This document shows positions 33,829 through 41,784 of a stretch of 64,000 nt of DNA, piece by piece; the stretch's first letter is position 1; every line of letters starts with the position of its first letter. The position numbers and the translations under genes were made by a program. Source of the stretch: Rhizobiales bacterium 62-47 (GTDB taxonomy: Bacteria; Pseudomonadota; Alphaproteobacteria; Rhizobiales; Xanthobacteraceae); assembly GCA_001899255.1 (NCBI GenBank), contig MKVX01000013.1, positions 1 to 64,000 on the forward strand. Direction: 5' to 3'. The notes under the pieces were generated by a model. That model had not been told where the DNA came from. It worked only from the letters and a program-made list of their open reading frames with translations, and ran no database searches.

Positions 33829-34881
33829 CTATTCGCAGTTCGTTTTCAAGAATTCTTCGACGTATTTCGACTCGACGGAATTGGCGATCACCTCTTGGCT
33901 CAGCGGCTTTGTGAAGGCCTTGGCCTCGTACAAAGCGTCGGCCGCCACCTTGAGCTTTTGTGCGAGGCCGCCCTCCTTGTTGGTCAGCGACCAGGGCGCG
34001 TTCGGCTCGAGCTGTGAAGCGATCGGTGGGATCACCAGCGTTTCGTAAGTTTCCTTGGCTTCTTTGAGCGGAATGTTGAAGGTTTCTTCCATGGTCCGGA
34101 TCGCGTGGGCCGGATCTTTCTTGGCGGCCTCGAGCGAAAGCGCGTGCGCCTTGATCAGCTTGCAGCCGACTTTCGGATGAGCTTCGAGAAACGCCGGCCG
34201 GACCGTAACCGCGGTGGCGCAGACGCCGCCGTTGATCTGGAAATCCTTGTCGTAGCTGACGACCTTGAAGCCAGCCTCGCGCATCGTGATGTTCCACGGT
34301 CCCCAAATGAAGGCCGAATCGATTTGTCCGTTCTTCAGCGCGCCGAGGAGCAGGTTGGGGGCGAGATTCGACGTCTTGAGCTGCGATCGCTCAACGCCCG
34401 CCGCCTTGGCGGCGAGGACCAGCGACACTTCCGAGCATGTCGCCGTCGGAGCCCCGATGTTTTTCGATTTGGCGATGTCTTTATAGCTCTGGATGCCCGA
34501 TGCGGGGTTGGCCACGTAGGCCATCTGACTCGAGGAATCGAGCGGGACCAGGATGAATTTGAGCGGAATGTCCTGGCCGAGCATGAACAGCGTGGCAAGG
34601 CCGGTCCAGGCGACGTCGATGCTTCCACTCTTCATTGCGGCAATTAATGGCGCGCCGGTTTGAAAGCCGAAAAACTCAGGCTTGAGCCCAACTTTTTCGA
34701 ACAGCTTGAGGTCGCGTGCGATATAGGCCGGCCAGTAGTTGGTGATGGGCAGGCCGATCTTGATCGGTGTCAGTTCTGTCGAAGCGGCCCGGGTTGGCGT
34801 GGGTGACAGAACGACGGTCGCAGCACATGCAAAGCTGGCTGCCGTGACGAAAGCGCGATTTAGCCATTTCCTTGATAGCAT
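33829..34881 (-). CDS. ABC transporter periplasmic binding protein, NitT/TauT (SsuA-like) type
   Basis: 350 residues. The signal peptide MLSRKWLNRAFVTAASFACA runs through a hydrophobic stretch and is likely cut after TRA. The mature part shows the SsuA/ThiY-like layout (TPIKIGLPITNYWPAYIARD, then MKSGSIDVAW and KNGQIDSAFIWGPW). GGAGG lies about 9 bases before the ATG. It binds a small organic ligand and delivers it to the permease encoded at 36710 on the opposite strand. It is the middle gene between a GntR regulator and aconitase X, all leftward. Confidence 0.9.
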   Translation of the reverse strand: MLSRKWLNRAFVTAASFACAATVVLSPTPTRAASTELTPIKIGLPITNYWPAYIARDLKLFEKVGLKPEFFGFQTGAPLIAAMKSGSIDVAWTGLATLFMLGQDIPLKFILVPLDSSSQMAYVANPASGIQSYKDIAKSKNIGAPTATCSEVSLVLAAKAAGVERSQLKTSNLAPNLLLGALKNGQIDSAFIWGPWNITMREAGFKVVSYDKDFQINGGVCATAVTVRPAFLEAHPKVGCKLIKAHALSLEAAKKDPAHAIRTMEETFNIPLKEAKETYETLVIPPIASQLEPNAPWSLTNKEGGLAQKLKVAADALYEAKAFTKPLSQEVIANSVESKYVEEFLKTNCE

Positions 34882-34924
34882 TGTTCAACTCCCTCCTTTG
34901 TCGGTTCGGTTTAGTTAAGTGTGG

Positions 34925-35680
34925 TTATGCGCCGCCGTTCATGTCCTTCAGCGCGACGCTCAGTTGATAGATGTCGGGGCGCAGATAATGCGTGGTCATT
35001 TCCGCTGGGCGGCCGTCGGCGGTGTAGGTGATGCGCTCAAGAACCAGCAGAAAAGTGCTCTGCGAAATTTCCAACGCGTCGGCGAGTTTGGCGGATGGCT
35101 GCCTGCAACTGACGAGGAATTCGGATTTCGCCAGCTTGAGACCGAGATCGTTCTGCAGCAGTTGGTAGACCGTGGTGGATTCGATGCTGGATCGATTCAC
35201 TTCTCGGGCGATGTCGTGCGGCAGCACGACGTGCACCACGGCGTGCGCGACACCGTCGGACTCGTACTTTCTTTGATATGACAGCAGTGGCCGTTCCCAC
35301 GCAGCCAACTGGGCCGGCAACTCGAGTTCGGATGTCCAACTGAAATCGATCAGCTCGGTGCGAATTTTCGTCCCGGCGCCTTTGAACGTCTCCATGAATG
35401 GCGCGAGGCGGTCGATCGAGTGGATGATGTGCGGCAGCGGTCGCGCGAGGAAGGTGCCTTTGCCTTGTCGGCGGACCAGCAGTCCCTCATCCACCAGCCG
35501 CTGGACCGCTTTGCGGACGGTCGACCGGCTGACGTCGTAGCGCTCCATGAGGTTTTCTTCAGTCGGCAACTGTTCGCTGAAATTGTTGCGATCTGACAGG
35601 TCGCGCCGGAGCCGGTCGGTAATCTGCTCGTAAAGCGGTCGGGCACTTTCACGTTCGAGCTGCGAGGAGGGGGACTGCAT
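34925..35680 (-). CDS. GntR family regulator with UTRA domain
   Basis: 251 residues. Winged helix at residues 13-80 (PLYEQITDRLRRDLSDRNNF, NLMERYDVSRSTVRKAVQRL, DEGLLVRRQGKGTFLARP), then a UTRA ligand-binding domain (residues 95-240, SYQRKYESDGVAHAVVHVVL). AAGGA lies 6 bases before the ATG. Being first in the leftward unit and facing the ABC/CoA-transferase operon, it probably controls both, responding to the imported substrate or a derivative. Confidence 0.92.
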   Translation of the reverse strand: MQSPSSQLERESARPLYEQITDRLRRDLSDRNNFSEQLPTEENLMERYDVSRSTVRKAVQRLVDEGLLVRRQGKGTFLARPLPHIIHSIDRLAPFMETFKGAGTKIRTELIDFSWTSELELPAQLAAWERPLLSYQRKYESDGVAHAVVHVVLPHDIAREVNRSSIESTTVYQLLQNDLGLKLAKSEFLVSCRQPSAKLADALEISQSTFLLVLERITYTADGRPAEMTTHYLRPDIYQLSVALKDMNGGA

Positions 35681-35754
35681 CTTTCATCCTTCTTTGCGGA
35701 ATGCTGCTTTTTGCGATTTCACGTGAGTCGAAAAAAGGTCTTTCATCATCCGCA

Positions 35755-35777
35755 AACGTATGCTAACGTATGCATAC
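35755..35777. promoter_or_regulatory. Probable operator of the GntR/UTRA regulator
   Basis: AACGTATGC occurs twice in tandem with a 10-bp period (35755-35763 and 35765-35773), and the second copy forms the perfect palindrome GTATGCATAC (35768-35777). It lies midway in the 151-base divergent promoter region. The size and symmetry fit a GntR-family site; which promoter it overlaps is not resolved. Confidence 0.6.
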
Positions 35778-35831
35778 AATAAAAGTCAAGTGGACCCACG
35801 GCACTATCGAGGACAGGGAAGGAATGGCCGG

Positions 35832-36713
35832 ATGCTGAGTTACTTGAGCCTTCATGATGTGAACGCGCCGACGATTGCGCCGACGGGTTTGGCTCACGGC
35901 GTGCACGGTCCGTCGGATGTCCGTTTTCAGGACATCAAGAAAGTCTATGGCTCGGTCCGCGGCGGTGCCGGCACGGTCGCGCTGGAATCTTTCGATCTCA
36001 GCATCGCCAGCGGCGAGATCTTCTCCATTGTCGGGCCGACAGGTTGCGGCAAATCAACAGCACTGAATCTGCTGGCAGGATTTGAGGCTACGACCGAGGG
36101 CGTCGTGGCTGTTGGCGGTCAGGCCATCGTTGGGCCGAGTATCGATCGTGCCGTCGTCTTCCAGCATCCGTCATTGTTCCCGTGGCTCTCCGTGATGGAC
36201 AACGTGACGCTCGGCCAGAAATGCCGCGGCGAACCGGCGTCCCGATACGAGGAGCGCGCGCGCCACCTGCTGCACGAGGTTGGCCTCAGAGGCTTCGAAA
36301 AGCATTACCCTTACCAACTCTCCGGCGGCATGCAGCAGCGTGTCCAGATCGCGCGCGCGCTGATCGGTGAGCCGCGCGTGTTGCTCATGGATGAGCCGTT
36401 CGGTGCGCTCGACTCGCAGACCCGCCTGATGATGCAGGAGTTGTTGCTGCGGCTCTGGCAGGGATTCAAGCCCACCATCTTCTTCATCACGCACGACGTC
36501 GGTGAAGCCATTTTTATTTCCGACCGCGTCGTCGTCATGACGGGCCGGCCGGGACGTGTGAAGCTCTCGGTCGAAGTCAAGGCGCCGAAGCCGCGCGACT
36601 ATTCATTTATCTCCTCGCCCGAATTCATCGACTTGCAAGGGACGTTGCTGCAGGCCGTTCACGAAGCGGCCGCGTCTGTGTACGAAGCTCAAGCCGGCGG
36701 TGTGCTGAAATGA
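35832..36713 (+). CDS. ABC transporter ATP-binding protein, NitT/TauT type
   Basis: 293 residues. Walker A is GPTGCGKSTALNLL near residue 75, the signature LSGGMQQRVQIARAL near residue 175, Walker B is VLLMDEPFGALD, then ITHDVGEAIF. The Q-loop segment FQHPSLFPWLSVMDNV is typical of SsuB/TauB proteins. About 35 extra N-terminal residues precede the ABC domain. AAGGA lies ahead of the ATG at 35832. It is the first gene of the rightward operon and works with the permease next door and the binding protein across the promoter. Confidence 0.92.
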   Translation: MLSYLSLHDVNAPTIAPTGLAHGVHGPSDVRFQDIKKVYGSVRGGAGTVALESFDLSIASGEIFSIVGPTGCGKSTALNLLAGFEATTEGVVAVGGQAIVGPSIDRAVVFQHPSLFPWLSVMDNVTLGQKCRGEPASRYEERARHLLHEVGLRGFEKHYPYQLSGGMQQRVQIARALIGEPRVLLMDEPFGALDSQTRLMMQELLLRLWQGFKPTIFFITHDVGEAIFISDRVVVMTGRPGRVKLSVEVKAPKPRDYSFISSPEFIDLQGTLLQAVHEAAASVYEAQAGGVLK

Positions 36714-37552
36714 CCAGCAATAACATCCAACCATCGGCGCGGCCCAATGCCGCCGCGAAGCCGTCAAGCTCTGCACTCTTCATGAGCGACGCGCTAACCA
36801 AGCCGCTGTTATCCGCGGTTTCCATTCTGGTACTGTTGGTCGTATGGGCGACGCTGAGTACTTCGGGCATCCTGCCGCAGGGCTATTTGCCGACGCCGTC
36901 CGAAATCAGTCAGGATTTCACGCTGCTGGCGACGCAGGGATACAAGGGTGTGTCGTTGTATGATCACATCGGCATCAGCCTGTTCAGGGCGCTGTCCGGC
37001 TTTGTGCTGGGTGTGTTGTTAGGTGTTCCGCTGGGTCTGCTGACCGGATTTACCAAGACCGGAAATGCACTCGTATCGCCGATCATGGCCTTCCTGCGGC
37101 CGATTCCGCCAATCGCTTTCATTCCGATGGTGGTTCTTTACTTCGGGCTCGGCGAGACCGGGAAAGTCGTCCTGATCTTCTGGACCGCATTCAACTACGT
37201 CCACGTCAATGCGCACTCCGGCGCGGCAAACGTGCCGCTGGCGTATCTTCGCGCGGCGAAGTCGCTCGGGTTGACCCGCTGGCAGCAGTTCTTCCGCATC
37301 ATTTTCCCGGCGGCGATTCCGCAAATATTCACCGGGCTTCGCGTCGCCATGGCGCTCAGTTGGGCCGTCGTCGTCGCGGCTGAACTCACCGGTGCGCAGG
37401 AAGGTCTCGGCTACATGATCTCGGACGCCGCGCTGACGTTTCGTATTCCAACTGTCTTCATCGGTATCGCCATCATCGGGGCGATCGGACTGCTGCTGAA
37501 TCTCGCGATCGAGTATCTCGAAACGCGCATCGTTCATTGGAGAGGTCGTTAA
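36710..37552 (+). CDS. ABC transporter permease, NitT/TauT (SsuC-like) type
   Basis: 280 residues with a cytoplasmic N-terminus and about six membrane spans. The EAA-type loop is AAKSLGLTRWQQFFRIIFPAA near residue 185. It overlaps the ATPase stop by four bases (ATGA). Transporters of this type bring in sulfonates, nitrate, pyrimidines, aromatic acids and similar compounds, so the substrate remains open. Confidence 0.92.
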   Translation: MTSNNIQPSARPNAAAKPSSSALFMSDALTKPLLSAVSILVLLVVWATLSTSGILPQGYLPTPSEISQDFTLLATQGYKGVSLYDHIGISLFRALSGFVLGVLLGVPLGLLTGFTKTGNALVSPIMAFLRPIPPIAFIPMVVLYFGLGETGKVVLIFWTAFNYVHVNAHSGAANVPLAYLRAAKSLGLTRWQQFFRIIFPAAIPQIFTGLRVAMALSWAVVVAAELTGAQEGLGYMISDAALTFRIPTVFIGIAIIGAIGLLLNLAIEYLETRIVHWRGR

Positions 37553-37557
37553 ACGTC

Positions 37558-38223
37558 ATGCTGAACAAGAGGGTTGATGCGTTATCGCGCGCGTTATCTG
37601 TCGTGAAGAGCGGCGATACCATACTGGTCGGTGGTTTCGGCGATATCGGTGTGCCGTTGCAACTGGTGCATGCGCTTGCCGAACTCGATGTGCGCGATCT
37701 CACGCTGGTCTCGAACAATGCCGGTACCGGTGAAATCGGATTGTCGCGCCTGTTCAAGAACCGGCAAGTATCGCGTGTCATCGCGTCGTTTCCCACTCAG
37801 GCTGGCGCGGATCATTTCAAAGCCGCTTACGAGCGCGGCGAAGTGCAGGTCGAGTTGGTGCCGCAGGGCACGCTCGCCGAGCGTTTGCGGGCGGGCGGAT
37901 CAGGGGTGGCGGCCTTCTTCACGCCCACGGCCTACGGCACCGAACTCGCCAATGGAAAGGAGGTGCGGATGATCGATGGACGCGGCTACGTCTACGAGCG
38001 TGCGATTGTCGGAGACGTTGCACTTGTGAAGGCACGGCTCGCCGATCGGTACGGTAACCTGCGGTATCGTCTGGCGAGCCGGAATTTCAATCCGCTCATG
38101 GCGATGGCGGCGCGTCATACCATCGCGGAGGTGACGCAAATTGTCGATGCTGGCGTCATCGATCCGGATGACGTTCACACGCCGGGCGTTTTTGTCGATC
38201 AGGTTGTGGAGTGCGGGGCATGA
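37558..38223 (+). CDS. CoA-transferase subunit A
   Basis: 221 residues, family I CoA-transferase alpha subunit: SGDTILVGGFGDIGVPLQLV at the N-terminus, LTLVSNNAGTGEIGLSRL, and ERAIVGDVALVKARLADRYG. It activates a carboxylate with CoA from a donor such as succinyl-CoA or acetyl-CoA together with subunit B. The closest reading is the 3-oxoacid / 3-oxoadipate group (PcaI, ScoA, AtoD). The ATG at 37558 is five bases after the permease stop. The stop overlaps the start of subunit B. Confidence 0.9.
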   Translation: MLNKRVDALSRALSVVKSGDTILVGGFGDIGVPLQLVHALAELDVRDLTLVSNNAGTGEIGLSRLFKNRQVSRVIASFPTQAGADHFKAAYERGEVQVELVPQGTLAERLRAGGSGVAAFFTPTAYGTELANGKEVRMIDGRGYVYERAIVGDVALVKARLADRYGNLRYRLASRNFNPLMAMAARHTIAEVTQIVDAGVIDPDDVHTPGVFVDQVVECGA

Positions 38224-38885
38224 GCAAGGGATGGAGCGATGCCGATCTCGCGGCGCGGGTAGCCGAAACGATCCCGAACGGTGCATGTGTGAATTTGGGG
38301 ATCGGGCTTCCGACCACTATCGTCCGATATGTCCCCGCCGGGCGTGAGATCATCTTCCACAGCGAAAACGGAATCATCGGCATGGGACCCGATCCCGTGC
38401 CTGGTAAGGAAGATCCGGACGTCGTTAATGCAGGCAAAAAGCCGGTGACGTTGATTGCCGGCGCCGCCATCGTGCATCAGGCCGATTCGTTCTCGCTGAT
38501 CCGCAGCGGCCGTCTCGATTACTCGGTTCTCGGTGGCCTGCAGGTTTCGGAGCAGGGTGACCTGGCGAACTGGAAAGTCCCGGGCACCAAGGGTGTTGGC
38601 GGTGTCGGTGGCGCCATGGATCTGGTCGCCGGTGCGCGCAACGTCTTCGTCATGATGCGGCACACCGACAAGAACGGTGCGCCCAAGCTGCTGAAGCGAT
38701 GCACGTTTCCGCTGACCGGGGTGGCGTGTGTAACCACCGTGTTCACCGATTACGGCGTCTTCGACTGCCAGAACGGCCGGTTCATCGTGCGCGAACTCGC
38801 GCCCGGCATTTCGGTGGAAGACGTCGAGCGCGCCACTGAGGCTTCGCTCGATTTCGGTCAAGCCCGCAAGGTCGCGCGGTCGTAG
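38220..38885 (+). CDS. CoA-transferase subunit B
   Basis: 221 residues, family I beta subunit. NLGIGLPTTIVRYVPAGREI then HSENGIIGMG carries the catalytic glutamate (SENG motif). GGAMDLVAGARNVFVMMRHTDKNG follows as in PcaJ/ScoB. The ATG overlaps the stop of subunit A (ATGA), ensuring equal synthesis. The CoA acceptor in this pathway is unknown. Confidence 0.92.
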   Translation: MSKGWSDADLAARVAETIPNGACVNLGIGLPTTIVRYVPAGREIIFHSENGIIGMGPDPVPGKEDPDVVNAGKKPVTLIAGAAIVHQADSFSLIRSGRLDYSVLGGLQVSEQGDLANWKVPGTKGVGGVGGAMDLVAGARNVFVMMRHTDKNGAPKLLKRCTFPLTGVACVTTVFTDYGVFDCQNGRFIVRELAPGISVEDVERATEASLDFGQARKVARS

Positions 38886-38920
38886 CTACAGACAAAGCAA
38901 GTCATAGAGGAATTATCAGG

Positions 38921-39691
38921 ATGGGTCGCTTTCAAGGCAGGACTGTCATTGTCACCGGCGGTGGTGGTGGCATGGGAGTCGAAATCTGCAGAACCTTCGC
39001 CGCGGAAGGGGCGAAGGTGGTGGTTGCGGATGTCAATATGGATTTCGCATCGCGTGGCGTGAATGCGCTCAAGCAACAAGGACTGGATGCGACGCCTGTC
39101 GCTATCGACGTCGCTGACCGCGACAATGTCGAGAAGGTATTCGGCGAGATCGCGCAGCGCTTCGACGGCATCGATGTTCTCGTCTGTGGCGCAGGCGTGC
39201 GACGCATGGCGCCGTTGCTCGACCACTCGCTGGAGGATTGGGAACTGACGCTGCGGGTGAATCTGACCGGGGTGTTTCTCTGCTCGACGGTGGCCGCGCG
39301 ACATATGAAACGCAAGGGCAAAGGCTCCATCATCAATATCGCCTCGGTCAACGGCGTGCGCGCCTGCGAGGGTATGGGTGCATACAACGCTTCCAAGGCA
39401 GGAGTCATTTCCTTCACGCAGACTCTGGCCTGCGAACTTGGGCCGCATCGTGTTCGCGTCAACGCGCTACTGCCGGCGCAGACCGAAACGCCGATGATCG
39501 CCGAGCAGGTCGGCGAGGAACGGCAGCGTCGCGAAGAGCGGATTCCGCTCGGTCGCTATGCGCAGCCGAGCGAAATGGCTTCGGCTATCGCTTTTCTAGC
39601 CTCGGATGATGCTTCGTTCATCACCGGGCACGCGCTTGCCGTCGACGGGGGATACCTCGCATTCGGCTTCCGACCCAGCGTCTACGGCTAA
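38921..39691 (+). CDS. Short-chain dehydrogenase, 3-oxoacyl reductase-like
   Basis: 256 residues with a complete SDR set: TGGGGGMGVEICR for NAD(P), the CGAG motif (VCGAGVRRM) in place of NNAG, catalytic Ser in INIASVNG and YNASK for Tyr/Lys. The C-terminal SDDASFITGHALAVDGGY is FabG-like. It likely oxidises a 3-hydroxyacyl-CoA or hydroxy acid intermediate made by the surrounding enzymes. Confidence 0.9.
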   Translation: MGRFQGRTVIVTGGGGGMGVEICRTFAAEGAKVVVADVNMDFASRGVNALKQQGLDATPVAIDVADRDNVEKVFGEIAQRFDGIDVLVCGAGVRRMAPLLDHSLEDWELTLRVNLTGVFLCSTVAARHMKRKGKGSIINIASVNGVRACEGMGAYNASKAGVISFTQTLACELGPHRVRVNALLPAQTETPMIAEQVGEERQRREERIPLGRYAQPSEMASAIAFLASDDASFITGHALAVDGGYLAFGFRPSVYG

Positions 39692-39702
39692 GGATTTTGG
39701 AT

Positions 39703-40218
39703 ATGAGCATTTCCTTTCGCGATGTCGAAGAGATCCTGCGCATCATCGATGAGTTTCCCGTCGCCGAGATCAGGTTCGAGCACCACGACCTCAAGCTCTA
39801 TGTGCGGAGGGACAACGGCGCCGCGCCGGCATCGAGCCCCGTATCTCTGCAAAGCGCTACCGCCCCTGCGCAAGCGCCATCGGTGAACAATGCTCCGGCT
39901 GCCCCGGCAGCGCCTGTCTCTGCTGCGGCAAAGCGGTCGAACGCCGACGCCGACGCTCGCAAACGCGCGGGGCAGATTGCAATCGCGGCGCCGGTTTCCG
40001 GCACCTTCTATTCGGCTCCGTCGCCTGACGCGCCACCGTTTGTTTCGGTCGGTCAGGTCGTGGAGGAGGGTACGGACCTTTTCATCATCGAGGTGATGAA
40101 GTTGATGAATTTCGTCAAGGCTCCCATCGGCGGCACCATTGTGTCGATCGAGGTGGAGAATGCCGAAGCCGTTCAGCAAGAACAGTGCACCATGTGGATC
40201 CAACCGTCGCGAGGCTGA
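39703..40218 (+). CDS. Biotin carboxyl carrier protein, AccB-like
   Basis: 171 residues. N-terminal segment MSISFRDVEEILRIIDEFPV is AccB-like, followed by an Ala/Pro-rich flexible linker (residues 45-90) and a C-terminal biotinyl domain. The acceptor lysine is in EVMKLMNFV near residue 132. AAGGA lies 8 bases before the ATG. It carries carboxybiotin between the biotin carboxylase (41785) and the carboxyltransferase (43131) of the same operon. Confidence 0.92.
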   Translation: MSISFRDVEEILRIIDEFPVAEIRFEHHDLKLYVRRDNGAAPASSPVSLQSATAPAQAPSVNNAPAAPAAPVSAAAKRSNADADARKRAGQIAIAAPVSGTFYSAPSPDAPPFVSVGQVVEEGTDLFIIEVMKLMNFVKAPIGGTIVSIEVENAEAVQQEQCTMWIQPSRG

Positions 40219-40222
40219 TAGA

Positions 40223-41374
40223 ATGCCCAACAAGAACAGAGAGGCGGCGATTGTCGGCGTTGCGGAATCCGATCTTGGTGCCGTTCCCGGTAAGTCGGCG
40301 ACTGATTTGGCGGTACAGGGATCGTTGCGCGCGTTGCAAGATGCCGGATTGCGCGTTGCGGATGTCGATGCCGTCTTCACCGCCAATCTTTCGCGGTTCT
40401 CCGCGATCCAGCTTTCCGAGGCGCTTGGCATCTTCCCGGCCTATGTCGATAGCACGCTGACGGGCGGCTCATCGTTCGAAATGCACCTTCGCCACGCGGC
40501 CGCGGCGATCAAGGCCGGCTATTGCGAGGTGGCGTTGATCGCATATGGCAGCGCCCAGCGATCCAATCGTTCGCGCAATATTGCGGGCTTTCTCGAATCG
40601 GGAACCTCCGCTGCGCAGTACGAGAACGTATTCGCGCCGCTTTATCCGATCTCCTTCTACGCTATGGTCGCCCAGCGATATCTGCATGAATACGGCGCGC
40701 GATCCGAAGACCTGGCCGAAGTTGCGGTCGCGGCGCGATCATGGGCAGAACACAATCCCAAGGCGTTCGCGCGCAAGCCGCTGACGGTTGATGAAGTCAT
40801 GGCGGCGCCGGTGGTCAGTTCGCCGCTGAAGGTGTCCGATTGCTGCCTGGTAACCGACGGCGGCGGCGCGGTGATCGTCACCTCCCGGGAAAGGGCGCGG
40901 GATCTCGCCAAGACCCCGATCAATGTGCTCGGGCACGGTGAGACGACGACGCATGATGCGATGTCGCAGGTTCCGGATCTGCTGCGGCATGGATCTGCCG
41001 AAAGCAGCAAACGTGCTTTCGCCATGGCAGGGCTGACGCCACGCGATATCGATGTGGTCGAGATTTATGATGCCTTCACGATCAATGTACTCGTCGGTCT
41101 CGAAAATCTCGGCTTCTGCAAGTACGGCGAGGCTGCGGATTTCATTAAAGGCGGCCGATTGCGTCACGGCGGCGATTTTCCGCTCAATACCCAAGGTGGC
41201 GGATTGTCGTACTGCCATCCCGGCATGTTCGGCATCTTCCTGCTGATTGAAGCGGTCCGGCAGTTGCGCGGCGAATCCGGTCCGCGCCAAGTCGCCGATG
41301 CCAAGCATGCGCTTTGCCATGCCACCGGCGGTATCTTCAGTGCGCATTCGACGATTATCCTGGGAGTGCAGTAA
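40223..41374 (+). CDS. Thiolase-like protein of the SCP-x/lipid-transfer group, nucleophilic Cys absent
   Basis: 383 residues with a thiolase fold. The position of the thiolase nucleophile (residues 80-84) reads TGGSS, with Gly where the Cys should be. The C-terminal His of HPGMFG and ALCHATGG remain. Such Cys-less SCP-x relatives (Ltp2, DitF) act as aldolases or in C-C cleavage with a DUF35 partner rather than as thiolases. The next gene is exactly such a partner. It sits four bases after the BCCP stop. Confidence 0.88.
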   Translation: MPNKNREAAIVGVAESDLGAVPGKSATDLAVQGSLRALQDAGLRVADVDAVFTANLSRFSAIQLSEALGIFPAYVDSTLTGGSSFEMHLRHAAAAIKAGYCEVALIAYGSAQRSNRSRNIAGFLESGTSAAQYENVFAPLYPISFYAMVAQRYLHEYGARSEDLAEVAVAARSWAEHNPKAFARKPLTVDEVMAAPVVSSPLKVSDCCLVTDGGGAVIVTSRERARDLAKTPINVLGHGETTTHDAMSQVPDLLRHGSAESSKRAFAMAGLTPRDIDVVEIYDAFTINVLVGLENLGFCKYGEAADFIKGGRLRHGGDFPLNTQGGGLSYCHPGMFGIFLLIEAVRQLRGESGPRQVADAKHALCHATGGIFSAHSTIILGVQ

Positions 41375-41781
41375 TGGGCCTGGAACGACCGCTACCCGAA
41401 ACCAATGGTCTCGCCGACACCTTCTGGAAGGCTGCCGGCGAAGAAACATTGCTGATCCAGAAATGCCGGACCTGCCAACATCACCAGCACTATGCTCGTC
41501 CGCTTTGTCTGCGTTGTGAGTCGAGCGATCTCGAAATGGTCCCGGCATCGGGCACCGGCGTCGTCGCATCGTACACGGTGATTCACCGTAGCCCCTATAC
41601 CGATATCACCACGCCTTACGTGCTGGCGCTGATCCGTCTTGAGGAGGGCGTGACCATGCTGTCGCACATCGTGGAGACGGATCCGTCGTCGATTACCTGC
41701 GACATGCGGGTCGCCGTGAAGTTCGCGCCGCTTCGCGACGGGGTCAAGCTACCCGTCTTTGTTCCTGCTTCGGAGGTTTGA
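41374..41781 (+). CDS. DUF35 OB-fold protein with zinc ribbon, partner of the thiolase-like protein
   Basis: 135 residues. N-terminal rubredoxin-like zinc ribbon with two CxxC pairs (CRTCQHHQHYARPLCLRC) and a C-terminal OB fold (GTGVVASYTVIHRSPYTD). It overlaps the thiolase-like stop by one base (TAATG). DUF35 proteins form complexes with Cys-less thiolase-like proteins, binding the CoA moiety in retro-aldol cleavage or acyl transfer. The operon order argues for the same here. Confidence 0.9.
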   Translation: MGLERPLPETNGLADTFWKAAGEETLLIQKCRTCQHHQHYARPLCLRCESSDLEMVPASGTGVVASYTVIHRSPYTDITTPYVLALIRLEEGVTMLSHIVETDPSSITCDMRVAVKFAPLRDGVKLPVFVPASEV

Positions 41782-41784
41782 TCG

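Noticed and set aside
40223..41374. First read as a normal acetyl-CoA acetyltransferase
   Set aside because: The nucleophilic cysteine is absent and a DUF35 partner follows, so a thiolase call would be misleading.
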